The notes under the pieces were generated by a model. It was given only the letters and a program-made list of their open reading frames with translations. It was not told the origin of the DNA and searched no databases. This document shows positions 8,114-16,463 of a stretch of 33,485 nt of DNA, piece by piece. The DNA lies in NCBI RefSeq assembly GCF_010499455.1, contig NZ_JAAGOH010000041.1:1-33485 (forward strand). The letters run 5' to 3'. Made by a program: the position numbers and the translations under genes. The DNA is from Ideonella livida (GTDB lineage: Bacteria; Pseudomonadota; Gammaproteobacteria; Burkholderiales; Burkholderiaceae_C). Position 1 is the first letter of the stretch. Each line of letters begins with the position of its first letter.

Positions 8114-10186
8114 TCAGTCCGCACCCCCGACTTCACCATCGGGCAGGGCGGACGGCCTCTCGGCCCCCCTGGACTCGCCCGGCTGGCTGGGACCCGCGCC
8201 GCCAAAGGCCGCGTCCATCTCTGCCTGGAGCCGTTCCAGCTGCGCTTTGGCATAGCGCATGGTGGTACGCGGATCGGCATGCCCGAGCTGCCGCTGCACC
8301 ACCTCCAGGGGAGCTTGTCGCTCCAGCGCACGGGTACCAAAAGTGTGTCGCAGCCAATGGGGCGAGGCGCGCAAGGCATCCTCCCGCTCCAGGCGCGGCA
8401 GGTCTGACCCCAGGATGGCCTCCCTGACCCAGCGCTTCATGGTCTGGTAGAGCGCCTGGTAACCGATGGGTTCGAGCGGCTCCTCCAGACGTGCGAGCAG
8501 CGGGGTCTTGGGATCGGCCTCTTCCAGCACCGGCAGGCCGCGTGCCGCCAGGTACAAGGTCAGGGCCTCCAGTGCCTGTCCTGGCACGGCAATCACCCGG
8601 TTGCGCGCCCCCTTGCCGTGCACCTGCATGGCCCAGCGACCACGGTGACGGCGCATGTGTTCCACACGGGCCCCCACCAGCTCCGCCGCGCGCAGGCCGG
8701 TGGCCTCCACAAAGGCCAGGATGAACAGGATGCGGTCACGGGAAGGCGAGGGCGGCTGGCGGTGCAGGTGGCCCAGTACCGCCTCCCAGGCCTGGGGCGT
8801 GAAGGCCCGGCTGTCGAGCACATGCTGGCGAGGATCGTCGCCCATCTGCCGGTTGACAAGGTGCCAGGGATTGCGGCCCGGCAGGTAGCCCACATCCACC
8901 ATCCAGCCAAAGAAGCTGCCCAGGATGACCACCGCCTGGCGCCGGCTGGCCAGGCTCAGCGGGCCACGAAAGGGGGCCCATCCTTCACCCAGCACCGTGC
9001 TGTAGCGTCGGGACATCCAAGCCGGTGGCACATGCTCCATGAAGCTCATGTAGGCCAGACAGTCCTCGACCTGCATGTCCTGGAAACGCCGCTGCTGGCG
9101 CTCGCCCTGCAGCCACAGCAGCAGACGCAACGCCTCCTTGCGGTAGGACCTGGCCGTGGTGGCAGCCCCTGAACGGGCGGCCACCCAGGCTTCGATGACC
9201 TCCGCGTCGCTGCGTGCCCCGGTCAACGCCGCCGAGCCGGGCACGCCCTGCGTGACCGGCCTCCCATCAAACAAGGTGCGCTGCGGCCGCCCGTCAGCCC
9301 CCGACCCCGCTGGCAAGGCCAGGTCCGAGCCGACAGCACCACGGCCTGGCGCCGGCAGGCCATGGACCGCTGCCACTGGTGGCAGAACCTCGGCCGCACG
9401 GGCCACCTCGGCAAAGTGGGCGCCGGGCAGTGGCACCGGCGGCAGCAGGGTCTGCAACCAGTGAACCAGGCGGGCCGCCTTGAGCTTGCCCACCGCCGGC
9501 ACCCCGCGCCACCACACGCCGCCCAGCGCAATGCGCGCCTGAAGGTCCTGCAGCAACAGGATGCCTGACTGCGCCAACCGGGCGGCCAGGGTGGGTTCCA
9601 GCCAGCCGTCGATGCGGTCGGTCAAGGCAGGAACCTCGGCGGCCACCTGCTCCAGCGCCCGCAGCAAGGCCAATTGCTGCTCTCGCAGACGGCGCCGGCG
9701 CTGAGCGCGCGCATCGGGCGGATAGGCCTCGGCATACAAGGCCAGCACCTCCGCCTCACTGAAGCCGTCCAGGTCACGCTCGGCGACGAAGTCCTCCAGT
9801 GAAGGCGCCGGAACGTCCAGCCCCCCGGTGCGGATGGTGAGGCCCACCAAGCGCCAACCCTTGTCACCCCGGCGGCGCGCCAGGCTGCGCAGGTGGTCCA
9901 CCACCTGACGATGCGCTGTGAGTGCCTGCCGGCCGTGGTCGATGCACAAGTAGCGCTGGGCGGACTCGACCAGGGGAACGCCCTCGGCCACCGCGCGCAA
10001 ATGTGCGAAGTGATGCAGGCCCACGCGCATGGTGCGCAAGGGCCGGCGCACCGCCGTGGCCGCCTCAGCGCCTGCGCGCCGGCCGCTCCCCCGGTTCCCA
10101 GGCGTTGAAGCCGACCCGGCATCGTTCGGGTCGTCGGCAACCGGTGGCAATGACGCGGAGCGGGTTCGGGAAGCGGCAGCAGACAT
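8114..10186 (-). CDS. Tyrosine recombinase/integrase with long N-terminal extension (DUF3701-type)
   Basis: This large (about 690 residues) site-specific recombinase has every catalytic residue visible. Arg is in EATGLRAAELVG, Lys in VHGKGARNR, His610 and Arg613 in SPHWLRHTFGT, His636 in QLGHADPRTT and the nucleophile Tyr645 in TTMRYAK (numbers approximate). A roughly 300-residue N-terminal region begins RVGLHHFAHLRAVAEGVPL. It resembles the DUF3701-type extension found on integrases of Burkholderiales plasmids and chromids. I prefer ATG 10186 (MSAAASRTRS); a GTG at 10312 in the same frame would add 42 residues without family similarity. No strong ribosome site is seen for either. It probably acts in replicon dimer resolution or integration, inferred from the nearby parAB-rep region. 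Confidence 0.85.
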   Translation of the reverse strand: MSAAASRTRSASLPPVADDPNDAGSASTPGNRGSGRRAGAEAATAVRRPLRTMRVGLHHFAHLRAVAEGVPLVESAQRYLCIDHGRQALTAHRQVVDHLRSLARRRGDKGWRLVGLTIRTGGLDVPAPSLEDFVAERDLDGFSEAEVLALYAEAYPPDARAQRRRRLREQQLALLRALEQVAAEVPALTDRIDGWLEPTLAARLAQSGILLLQDLQARIALGGVWWRGVPAVGKLKAARLVHWLQTLLPPVPLPGAHFAEVARAAEVLPPVAAVHGLPAPGRGAVGSDLALPAGSGADGRPQRTLFDGRPVTQGVPGSAALTGARSDAEVIEAWVAARSGAATTARSYRKEALRLLLWLQGERQQRRFQDMQVEDCLAYMSFMEHVPPAWMSRRYSTVLGEGWAPFRGPLSLASRRQAVVILGSFFGWMVDVGYLPGRNPWHLVNRQMGDDPRQHVLDSRAFTPQAWEAVLGHLHRQPPSPSRDRILFILAFVEATGLRAAELVGARVEHMRRHRGRWAMQVHGKGARNRVIAVPGQALEALTLYLAARGLPVLEEADPKTPLLARLEEPLEPIGYQALYQTMKRWVREAILGSDLPRLEREDALRASPHWLRHTFGTRALERQAPLEVVQRQLGHADPRTTMRYAKAQLERLQAEMDAAFGGAGPSQPGESRGAERPSALPDGEVGGAD

Positions 10187-10971
10187 GGTTGGGCAGCGGT
10201 AAATCCGGAAATCTGCGTGGAGCGGAAACGGCGGAAGGAAACCGTGAAGAGGGCTTGACGAACCAAGACGGCGAGGCACACGGCGCCTCACCCAGGCGGG
10301 CGCAATCTGCACCGGCGGTGCCCCGCTTCAGCGGGGGGGCACGCGTTGCCGCGACGGCTTGTCTCACCCCGCATTTTAGCATCCATATAACACTGATAAC
10401 AGTAATAATCAGTGCATATCTTTTATATGCCGAAATCAGATGATTTTCAGAAGAATGCGCCAAGTTCCTGTCAGCATTACACTTTCCTGAACGGGTGCGC
10501 CCCCGGCCCTGTCAACGGCCGCACGGAGGACGCCGCACACCACCACCAACCGCCCCACACGCCGGGCCACGCGGCAGGACGGACAAGTCCCCCGATCTGG
10601 CCGTCCCCGGCGGCCAGGCCTCTTCCCCACCGTCGAACGCAGAACCTTCCCCCCGGCACCCCGGTTCCTATCGCACCGCGTGATGAAGTCTTGCGTATAC
10701 CTATGGACAAGGTGCCGCGGCACCCGCACCTCCGCCGACAGGCCCCACCAAGCGCACGATGCGCCGTCCGCGCCACAGGCCCTCTCGGCCGAGTTCCGCC
10801 ATCACACGAGCCGACGCGACATGACGCCTGCAACAACCTGCAGGCCCGTGCGCAACCGGCCCAACATCACCCCCATCCGGGTACCCCAAGCCTCAGCCCA
10901 CTCCCGTCGCTTCGGCCATTCGCTTAGGGCCTCATCCGCAGGGCAACTCGGAGCAGCCGGCAAAGCCGCTG
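10187..10971. other. Gene-free stretch with AT-rich inverted repeats
   Basis: I find no convincing gene here; the open frames have His/Pro-rich shadow composition. The part at about 10376-10447 is strikingly AT-rich and holds two adjacent inverted repeats: CACTGAT (10391-10397) with ATCAGTG (10408-10414), and GCATAT (10414-10419) with ATATGC (10425-10430). They sit about 200 bp upstream of the integrase start and could be its binding or crossover site or its promoter. The rest, to the IS boundary, shows nothing I can name. Confidence 0.4.
10969..10971. repeat. Target-site duplication CTG (left)
   Basis: The three bases CTG directly precede the left inverted repeat of the IS3-family element. 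They are repeated at 12291-12293 directly after its right end. A 3-bp duplication is usual for this family and indicates an insertion that has not been rearranged since. Confidence 0.7.
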
Positions 10972-10998
10972 TGAACCGCCCCGGGAATCGCGGAGGCT
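10972..10998 (+). repeat. Left terminal inverted repeat of the IS3-family element
   Basis: A 27-bp end beginning TGAACCGCCCC and ending CGGAGGCT. It is the exact reverse complement of 12264-12290. Confidence 0.93.
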
Positions 10999-11022
10999 CC
11001 TTCACTTGAGAATGGAGCCACT

Positions 11023-11343
11023 ATGGGGAAGTCCCCGAAGTTTTCGCCGGAGCTGCGCGAGCGTGCTGTGCGCATGGTGCAAGAGCACCGTGGCGAGTAA
11101 CCGTCGCTGTGGGCGGCGGTTGAATCCATCGCAACCAAAGTGGGCTGCGTGCCGCAGACGCTCAATACCTGGGTCAAGCAGCACGAGATCGATGCCGGTC
11201 AGCGCGATGGCGTCTCGACGGCCGAGGCCCAGCGCATCAAGGAACTCGAGCGTGAGAACCGAGAGTTGCGCAAGGCCAACGAGATCTTGAAGCTGACCAG
11301 CGCGTTTTTCGCCCAGGCGGAGCTCGACCGCCGATTGAAGTGA
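11023..11343 (+). pseudogene. IS3-family orfA (transposase helix-turn-helix subunit) with in-frame TAA
   Basis: Reading from ATG 11023 gives [19 protein letters not shown], the normal start of IS3 OrfA, up to codon 25. Codon 26 is TAA (11098-11100). After it the same frame continues without a shift as [26 protein letters not shown] and then the leucine-zipper part [20 protein letters not shown], to TGA 11341-11343. The full product would be about 106 residues, the normal size. One substitution, for example TAC or TAT to TAA, explains the break. Its final stop overlaps the orfB start by one base (TGATG). Unless the stop is read through, OrfA and any OrfAB fusion cannot be made from this copy. 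Confidence 0.85.
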
Positions 11344-12248
11344 TGTATGCGCTCGTGGACGAACACCGCGAAGTCCACGGGGTCGAGCCGATGTGCAGGG
11401 TTCTGCAGATCGCCCCTTCGTCCTACCGGCGCCATGCCGCGCGAATGCGTGAGCCAAACCTGCGCAGCGCCAGAGTGCAGCGCGATGTGCAGTTGATGCC
11501 CAGTATCGAACGAGTCTGGAAAGACAACCTGCAGGTGTATGGCGCGGACAAGGTCTGGATGCAGCTCAATCGAGAGGGCGTGACGGTGGCCCGCTGCACC
11601 GTCGAGCGCCTGATGAAACGCATGAGCTTGAAGGGTGTGCGGCGCGGCAAAGGCGTGCGCACCACGGTGGCAGACCCGAAGTCACCATGCCCGCTGGACA
11701 AGGTCAACCGACAGTTCCGCGCTGAGCGGCCGAATCAGCTGTGGGTGTCTGACTTCACCTACGTCTCAACCTGGCAGGGCTGGCTGTACGTGGCTTTCGT
11801 GGTGGACGTGTTCGCAAGGCGCATCGTGGGCTGGCGCGTGAGCACCTCGATGACCACGGACTTCGTTCTCGATGCGCTAGAACAAGCGCTGTACGACCTA
11901 CAACCAGAGCGCGACAGCAGCCTGATTCATCACAGCGACCGCGGGTCTCGATACGTGTCGATCCGGTACTCCGAACGCCTGGCCGAGGCCGGTGTGGAGC
12001 CGTCGGTGGGCAGCAAGGGCGACTCCTACGACAACGCCTTGGCTGAAACCATCAACGGCTTGTACAAGGCCGAGGTGATCCACCGCCGGACCTGGAAAAC
12101 GCGGGAGGCCGTGGAGCTGGCCACCTTGACCTGGGTCTCTTGGTTCAACAACCACCGGCTCATGGGGCCGCTGGGCTATATCCCGCCGGCAGAGGCCGAG
12201 GCAAACTACTACCGCCAACTCGCCGATCAACCGGCAGTCGCGGCATGA
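11343..12248 (+). CDS. IS3-family transposase OrfB (DDE integrase domain)
   Basis: About 301 residues; ATG 11343 overlaps the orfA stop, and an in-frame GTG lies three bases earlier. An HTH_21-like region (KVWMQLNREGVTVARCTVERLMKRM) is followed by the retroviral-integrase-like core. The catalytic Asp is in WVSDFTYV, the second Asp in IHHSDRGSRYVS, and the Glu in DNALAETINGLYKAE. The C-terminal WVSWFNNHRLMGPLGYIPPAEAE is standard for the family. The frame is intact. In IS3 elements the active enzyme is normally an OrfAB fusion made by programmed frameshift. With orfA interrupted, this protein alone is probably not enough for transposition. Confidence 0.93.
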   Translation: MYALVDEHREVHGVEPMCRVLQIAPSSYRRHAARMREPNLRSARVQRDVQLMPSIERVWKDNLQVYGADKVWMQLNREGVTVARCTVERLMKRMSLKGVRRGKGVRTTVADPKSPCPLDKVNRQFRAERPNQLWVSDFTYVSTWQGWLYVAFVVDVFARRIVGWRVSTSMTTDFVLDALEQALYDLQPERDSSLIHHSDRGSRYVSIRYSERLAEAGVEPSVGSKGDSYDNALAETINGLYKAEVIHRRTWKTREAVELATLTWVSWFNNHRLMGPLGYIPPAEAEANYYRQLADQPAVAA

Positions 12249-12263
12249 GCACTTAAACCAAAC

Positions 12264-12290
12264 AGCCTCCGCGATTCCCGGGGCGGTTCA
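12264..12290 (-). repeat. Right terminal inverted repeat of the IS3-family element
   Basis: A 27-bp end, exact reverse complement of 10972-10998, followed at once by the CTG target duplication at 12291-12293. Confidence 0.93.
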
Positions 12291-12510
12291 CTGACGCCTA
12301 CAGCGCGCCTTGTGCTCCTCCCACACCCTTGCGGGCTTTACGATGTGCTCCTGCAGGCCGAGAGGTCCTTGGTGCACCAAGGCGCCCGGCAAGAGCTCGA
12401 AGTCGCCACCCGTGTCGGCGTGCCGCTTTTCCAGCCAGCCGCTGAGCCCGCCCGCGCAGGCGCCCATCCCCCGCGGGTCACACGTCAGCCAGACGTAGCG
12501 GCGCAGGGTC

Positions 12511-12804
12511 TTACAAGTCATCCAGGCGCAGCAGCAGCTGCGTGCGCAGGTAGATCACCAACTCCTCCCGCGCCCCGTTGAGCGTGGTCTTGAGTCTGTG
12601 CGCGGTGTGGCCGCCGTCCTGCACCGTATCGCGCTTGCGCCACTTGCACACCGTCTCATGGCTGACGTTGAGCTGCCAACCCACCTCGTGGTCGCTGACC
12701 GTGGATTTCTGGATCGCCGCTCGGATCACAGGGATGGTGGTCGCGTTCTTATACAACTTGACCAGCGTCTCGGCCCACACTCGCTGGCCCCAACATCCAT
12801 CCAT
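12511..12804 (-). pseudogene. Truncated IS481-family transposase (N-terminal part)
   Basis: The frame reads KLYKNATTIPVIRAAIQ, then a helix-turn-helix with SHETVCKWRKRDTVQDGGHTAHRLKTTL, and ends RTQLLLRLDDL followed by TAA. This matches the first roughly 90 residues of IS481-family transposases, where LLLPLDDLL leads on to the DDE domain. That catalytic domain is missing, so this is a remnant. The sequence TGTTGGGGCCAGCG (reverse strand, about 12795-12782) could be its original outer end, by analogy with TGT-starting ends in the family. The following 220 bp up to the IS3 element have only a fragment that I do not recognise. Confidence 0.65.
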
Positions 12805-13442
12805 GGACGTCTACTTTTCAAGAGGCATTTTTCAGGGGATGACACGCTACAGCCAATTCGGACATGTTCCGCATGCGGCGCGCGCCGAAGCGTCTTACCT
12901 GGCCACACCGTTGTCCTTTGCTGACGCCCGAGTTCTTGGTCCTCGGGGCGAGGGGCGCCAAAGCGGAAGAGCGCACGCCGGTTGAGCCGACCGCACTCGG
13001 GGAAGGACTCCGGGCCTGATCTGCAGTCACCGACACGCGCTGAGCGACAAGGTCCATCGCCCGTAATGTCCGACGTGCCCAGCCCGGCGGCTGCGTGCTC
13101 GGCGCGCTGCCACGGGCTTCAATGCCTCGGTACCGACCAAACAACACAGGCCGGTCCGACTGCCCCTGCGGCGATCAGACAACTAAGGTTCTGGCCTGGT
13201 CTGAACCTACTGCGCCCCTGAAGAGGCGGACACAGCGGCAGCGACACTCCGCCCCGCGACGCGCACTGTCCGGCCGGATATGTGGATCAGATGGCCTTGC
13301 GGGGGGTCGCAGGAGCCATAGGCGGCATCGCCCCCGTTCAAGACCGGCTTACTGCGCTGTTGGACGTGGCCGCGCCCTTGATCCGGAAACGCACCTCATC
13401 CCGAAAACTCTCCACCTCAGAGCCAGGCGCACAAGACCTGTC
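12805..13442. other. No gene recognised; eroded intergenic DNA
   Basis: All six frames give only low-quality translations with no family signature, and codon use differs from the neighbouring genes. The region next to the IS481-type remnant (12805-12900) may belong to older insertion debris. I see no tRNA-like or strong hairpin structure. Confidence 0.4.
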
Positions 13443-13457
13443 GTTGAACGGTTCAAC
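13443..13457. other. parS-like palindrome, copy 1
   Basis: GTTGAACGGTTCAAC is a 15-bp palindrome with 7-bp arms and one central base. It is the same motif as the copies at 15140 and 16464. It lies about 570 bp beyond the end of parB in otherwise gene-free DNA, which argues for selection as a ParB-binding centromere site. Confidence 0.72.
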
Positions 13458-13887
13458 ACCAACCCACTGGTCCAGAACGCCAAGGAGCGTCGGCCAATGG
13501 CGTGTTGTGGATGCCCGCCTACACGTAGCAGCCTGGACCTGCGGACCATCACCCGCCTCGCTCACCCGTCATTCACAACGGGCTCGAATCGGGAGAGCTT
13601 CTGCAGGCAAGATCGATGGATATAGCGAGCCGACTCCGCTTCGCGAGAGACACACGAGCAACCGTGATCTGAGCGCTGCGCACAGCGATGCCAGAAATGC
13701 ATCAGCGATGGAACTCAGACCAAGTGGTTTGTGCGCTGCCAAGCCAACGGCTCGGTGGAGCTCAAGGGCAGGCCGGCGCGCCCCGCGGGAGCACTACCAA
13801 GCATCGACCCAGGCGTCGCGCTGAAAGACACCACGCTATGCCAGATGAGCCCGAAGTGCCCCCCTGCCCTACCCCTTCTCTTTTCTC
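13458..13887. other. No gene recognised between parS copy 1 and the parB terminator
   Basis: The frames here have no recognisable protein signature and overlap one another on both strands. Nothing beyond the flanking parS-like site and the terminator can be supported. Confidence 0.4.
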
Positions 13888-13918
13888 CAAAAAAAATGGC
13901 CCGCAAGCTGCGGGCCAT
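13888..13918 (-). terminator. Rho-independent terminator of the parA-parB operon
   Basis: A 10-bp stem, ATGGCCCGCA (13896-13905) with TGCGGGCCAT (13909-13918) and a 3-base loop, is followed on the reverse strand by a run of eight T (A-run 13889-13896 on the + strand). It lies 112 bp past the parB stop and points in the right direction for that operon. Confidence 0.82.
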
Positions 13919-14029
13919 GAAGTGAGTTCTGGCAGGAGGTGAGGCCAGGCAACTGCGCGCTGCGCCGGCAGCAGTCACCGGATGGCGGAGATTTTTCAGG
14001 ACTCCCGAATACCCTCCGCAACGGAAACT

Positions 14030-15076
14030 TCAATCCTCAGCCAGAAAGCGTTCGATGCATTCCTTCAAGGCCTCGCGCCGCTCGGGACGCAGCGCCTTGG
14101 CCGAGAACTTGAGCTTAACGTCACCACGGGCTCCCACCGTCATGAGGGCTGAACGCTGGCCATGACCCAACTTGTGCTCCTGGTTGCGTGCCGCCATCGC
14201 CGGCTCATCCGCCTCGGGCGGCCGGGTCAGTTGTTCAAACACCTGGATTGCCGTTCGGGCCTGCCCATCCTGCAAATCCCGGGCTCGGGCCAACAAAGCA
14301 TCTGGATCCTTCTGCACCCATTCGCACAGCGGTTGGGCCCAGCGAAACTGAATGTCCACCGGTGAAGGAAAGGCGCGCACCACGGCCTCAGGCAAGCGCG
14401 CCAAAGCCACACTCTTGGACACCAGGGAGACATCCACCTTCAGTGCTTCGGCCAGCTTGCGCAACGAGGGATACAAGCCTTCATCCAGCGCCCTGCGGTA
14501 CATCACGCCCTGCTCCCAGGCGCTCAGGTTCTTGCGACCGCGGTTTTCACGGTCCATCAACTCAAAGAGCTGGCGGTCGTCCACGGATTCGATCTGTGCC
14601 TGCACCAGCAGGCCGAGCTCCAAACACGCCCGATGGCGACGGTGGCCAAAGACGATCTCGAAGCGCTCCTCCTCCCCCAGCCCATTGCCGCCCCGGGTGC
14701 CGGCTGGCAAGGGCCGGACCCGAATTGGCTGCACGTTGCCACCAGCGCCTGCAATCTCCTGCTTCAACGCCTCAAACTCGGCGTCGGCAAAAGAGTCGGC
14801 ATGGCGGTTGGCCCATTTGGAGGGCAGCACCAACGCAGGATCCAAGGCCCGGACGGGTGTGGCCCCATCAAAGTGGCGCAACTTTTCCCGAAGATCCTCC
14901 GCTTCCTTGATGGCTGCGGACTGGTGTGACATGAACTGCAGCATGGAGCCTGGTGCGGTGCGCGGACGCAATCCGTCGCCGGCGGGCGGTTGGACTGGTG
15001 CCGCAGCGGCTACCGTGGCGGGCGGGTTGACCATGGCTTGAATCATGCCGGCCTTGGCTGCGAGTTTTTTGCTCAT
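14030..15076 (-). CDS. parB: ParB-family partition protein
   Basis: This 348-residue centromere-binding protein of a type I partition system should bind parS, spread as a CTP-dependent clamp and stimulate ParA ATPase. An Ala/Pro-rich N-terminal tail (about 1-70) precedes the ParB/Srx nuclease-like domain. NVQPIRVRPLP (box I) and GHRRHRA (residues 144-150, box II) form the CTP-binding region. A helix-turn-helix is seen in YPSLRKLAEALKVDVSLVSKSVALARLP (about 202-229), followed by a C-terminal dimerisation segment. It follows parA with a 4-base overlap (ATGA), so the two are coupled. Three matching 15-bp palindromes lie in and around the operon. The long tail and the separate rep gene fit plasmid or chromid ParB better than the main chromosomal type. 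Confidence 0.92.
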   Translation of the reverse strand: MSKKLAAKAGMIQAMVNPPATVAAAAPVQPPAGDGLRPRTAPGSMLQFMSHQSAAIKEAEDLREKLRHFDGATPVRALDPALVLPSKWANRHADSFADAEFEALKQEIAGAGGNVQPIRVRPLPAGTRGGNGLGEEERFEIVFGHRRHRACLELGLLVQAQIESVDDRQLFELMDRENRGRKNLSAWEQGVMYRRALDEGLYPSLRKLAEALKVDVSLVSKSVALARLPEAVVRAFPSPVDIQFRWAQPLCEWVQKDPDALLARARDLQDGQARTAIQVFEQLTRPPEADEPAMAARNQEHKLGHGQRSALMTVGARGDVKLKFSAKALRPERREALKECIERFLAED

Positions 15077-16398
15077 CGCTTAGCTCCCTTGGAGTTGGTT
15101 GTTGCGCTGCCCGAGTGGGACACCGTGGCCTTCGGCTCTGTTGAACCGTTCAACACCCTTCCGGCCAAGGCATCGGTTTGCCGCTTCCAGACCATGCGAA
15201 TCGATCCCTCGATATGCCCCACGAACGAATCATAGGCATCCCGGGCGCGCTTGAAGGTCCGGGCGGACCCGTCATACTGGGCCACGTCGTACACGGTGCC
15301 AAACTCTGCAGATGCCACCCCGGTTACGGCCGTCTTCGGAATCTCCACCGGCAGCACCTTCTCCGCGTAGGTCTGCCCAATCCATTGGCGAACGATATTG
15401 GTGGCGGCATCGGTGGAGTCCACCCGTGCCAACAGGATGTGGATGAAGTCGAAGTCTTTGGTCAGGCCGCGTTTGGTCAGCAGTTCGCCGGTCAGATCGG
15501 AGAACAGGCTCCAGAACTGGGATGCTGAGGCGAAGTCCAGGGCGTTGGGCGGCAAAGGCATGATGATGCCGTTGGACGCCATGAAAGCATTGATGGTGGT
15601 GTAGGACAGAGACGGCGGCGTGTCGATGAGGATCACGTCGTACTCATCCCGGACGTCGTCGATGCCCAGGTCCAGCACCCGCCAGAACTCGAATCCAGGC
15701 TCCTGCGTCTGCCGAGCCGGCAGGGCAAATTCCGCGCCGAACAGCACAGGGGCTGCGGCCACCAGGTCGATGCCATCCCAATAGGTGTTGCGGATGGCAT
15801 AGCGAATGGAGGTTTCTGTTCCCATCGCCAGCGGCAAGATGGTGTCGTCTTCACTCACTTCCGTATCCGGAAGGATGCCGAACAGGGTGGTCAAGGAGCC
15901 CTGCGGATCGGTGTCAATCACCAGGACACGATGGCCTAGCAGCGACAGGCCCTGCGCCAAGGTCACTGCCGTGGTCGTCTTGCTCACGCCTCCCTTGAAG
16001 TTGCCCACGCTGATCGTGACCGCTTCGCCTCCCTTGGGGCGCAGGCAGTCCTTTCGGTACTCGCGGATCCAGCCCCGCGCCTCCGGCAGGCTGAACTCTC
16101 GACGACTGCCTGACGCATTGAGGCGACCAGAAGGCAGATCACCCTTGGAAAGGCGATGGCTCAGTGAACTCTTCTCAATGCCACACATGGCGGCAAGTTG
16201 GCTCAGGTTGTACACCGGGGGCGCTTTACGCGCGGTGGGCGCCAGCATGGCGCTACGGATCTGCGCCATCATGTTGACAGCACGTTCAGCTTGCTGCGCG
16301 ATGTCCGTCAACGAGATGGTGGGTGTTGGTTGAAAGGCGAATCCGTCCACGGTTTTCTCCTTGGGTGGCATGGTCTGGGCTTGTTGACGAAGTTTCAT
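15073..16398 (-). CDS. parA: ParA-family partition ATPase with N-terminal DNA-binding domain
   Basis: This 441-residue ATPase forms nucleoid-bound gradients that move ParB-parS complexes. An N-terminal extension (about 1-120) includes a helix-turn-helix-like stretch, YNLSQLAAMCGIEKSSLSHRLSKGDLP. This is typical of type Ia ParA proteins that also repress their own operon. The deviant Walker A motif FKGGVSKTTT is at about 134-143, A' IDTDPQGS at 161-168 and Walker B VILIDTPPS near 255. The first ATG (16398) is kept because the sequence after it is unbroken family-like; MPPKEK nine codons later is an alternative. A degenerate parS-like palindrome sits 10 bp upstream and an exact one 66 bp upstream, suggesting autoregulation. 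Another exact copy lies inside its 3' end. Confidence 0.92.
   Translation of the reverse strand: MKLRQQAQTMPPKEKTVDGFAFQPTPTISLTDIAQQAERAVNMMAQIRSAMLAPTARKAPPVYNLSQLAAMCGIEKSSLSHRLSKGDLPSGRLNASGSRREFSLPEARGWIREYRKDCLRPKGGEAVTISVGNFKGGVSKTTTAVTLAQGLSLLGHRVLVIDTDPQGSLTTLFGILPDTEVSEDDTILPLAMGTETSIRYAIRNTYWDGIDLVAAAPVLFGAEFALPARQTQEPGFEFWRVLDLGIDDVRDEYDVILIDTPPSLSYTTINAFMASNGIIMPLPPNALDFASASQFWSLFSDLTGELLTKRGLTKDFDFIHILLARVDSTDAATNIVRQWIGQTYAEKVLPVEIPKTAVTGVASAEFGTVYDVAQYDGSARTFKRARDAYDSFVGHIEGSIRMVWKRQTDALAGRVLNGSTEPKATVSHSGSATTNSKGAKR
15140..15154. other. parS-like palindrome, copy 2 (inside the parA 3' end)
   Basis: GTTGAACCGTTCAAC is identical to copy 3 and differs from copy 1 only in the orientation of the central base. 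It is embedded in coding sequence about 65 bp before the parA stop. Confidence 0.72.
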
Positions 16399-16407
16399 TC
16401 AATGTCC

Positions 16408-16422
16408 GCTGAAACGTTCAGC
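16408..16422. promoter_or_regulatory. Degenerate parS-like palindrome at the parA promoter
   Basis: GCTGAAACGTTCAGC keeps 12 of the 15 positions of the parS-like motif and its two-fold symmetry (GCTGAA / TTCAGC). It lies 10 bp upstream of the parA start codon. It is a good candidate for an operator bound by ParB or by the ParA N-terminal domain. Confidence 0.5.
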
Positions 16423-16463
16423 GAGGCCTTCCGCGTTCGGACACTATTGTGCAGCAAGGGGGT

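Larger units (their letters stand above)
10972..12290 (+). mobile_element. IS3-family insertion sequence, 1,319 bp
   Basis: The element is bounded by perfect 27-bp inverted repeats: left 10972-10998 starting TGAACCGCCCCGGGAATCGC, right 12264-12290 as its exact reverse complement. It is flanked by a CTG direct repeat. It carries the usual two overlapping reading frames, orfA (helix-turn-helix plus leucine zipper) and orfB (DDE transposase). The intact ends and duplication imply a fairly recent arrival, yet orfA has an internal stop, so this copy may be unable to move by itself. It landed in a gene-poor stretch between the integrase and the partition genes, and no disrupted gene is evident on either side. 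Confidence 0.95.

Noticed and set aside
10412-10927. A 171-codon open frame upstream of the IS element
   Set aside because: It is His/Pro-rich with no domain signature, covers the AT-rich inverted repeats, and overlaps equally long frames on the other strand; it looks like a GC-driven shadow.
12288-12521. A 77-codon reverse frame between the IS3 element and the IS481-type remnant
   Set aside because: It runs across the IS boundary and matches nothing I recognise, so it is probably accidental.
13095-13824. Overlapping open frames of 176 and 180 codons in the eroded region
   Set aside because: No recognisable family, no ribosome site, biased Arg/Ser/Pro composition and mutually overlapping frames; not supported as genes.
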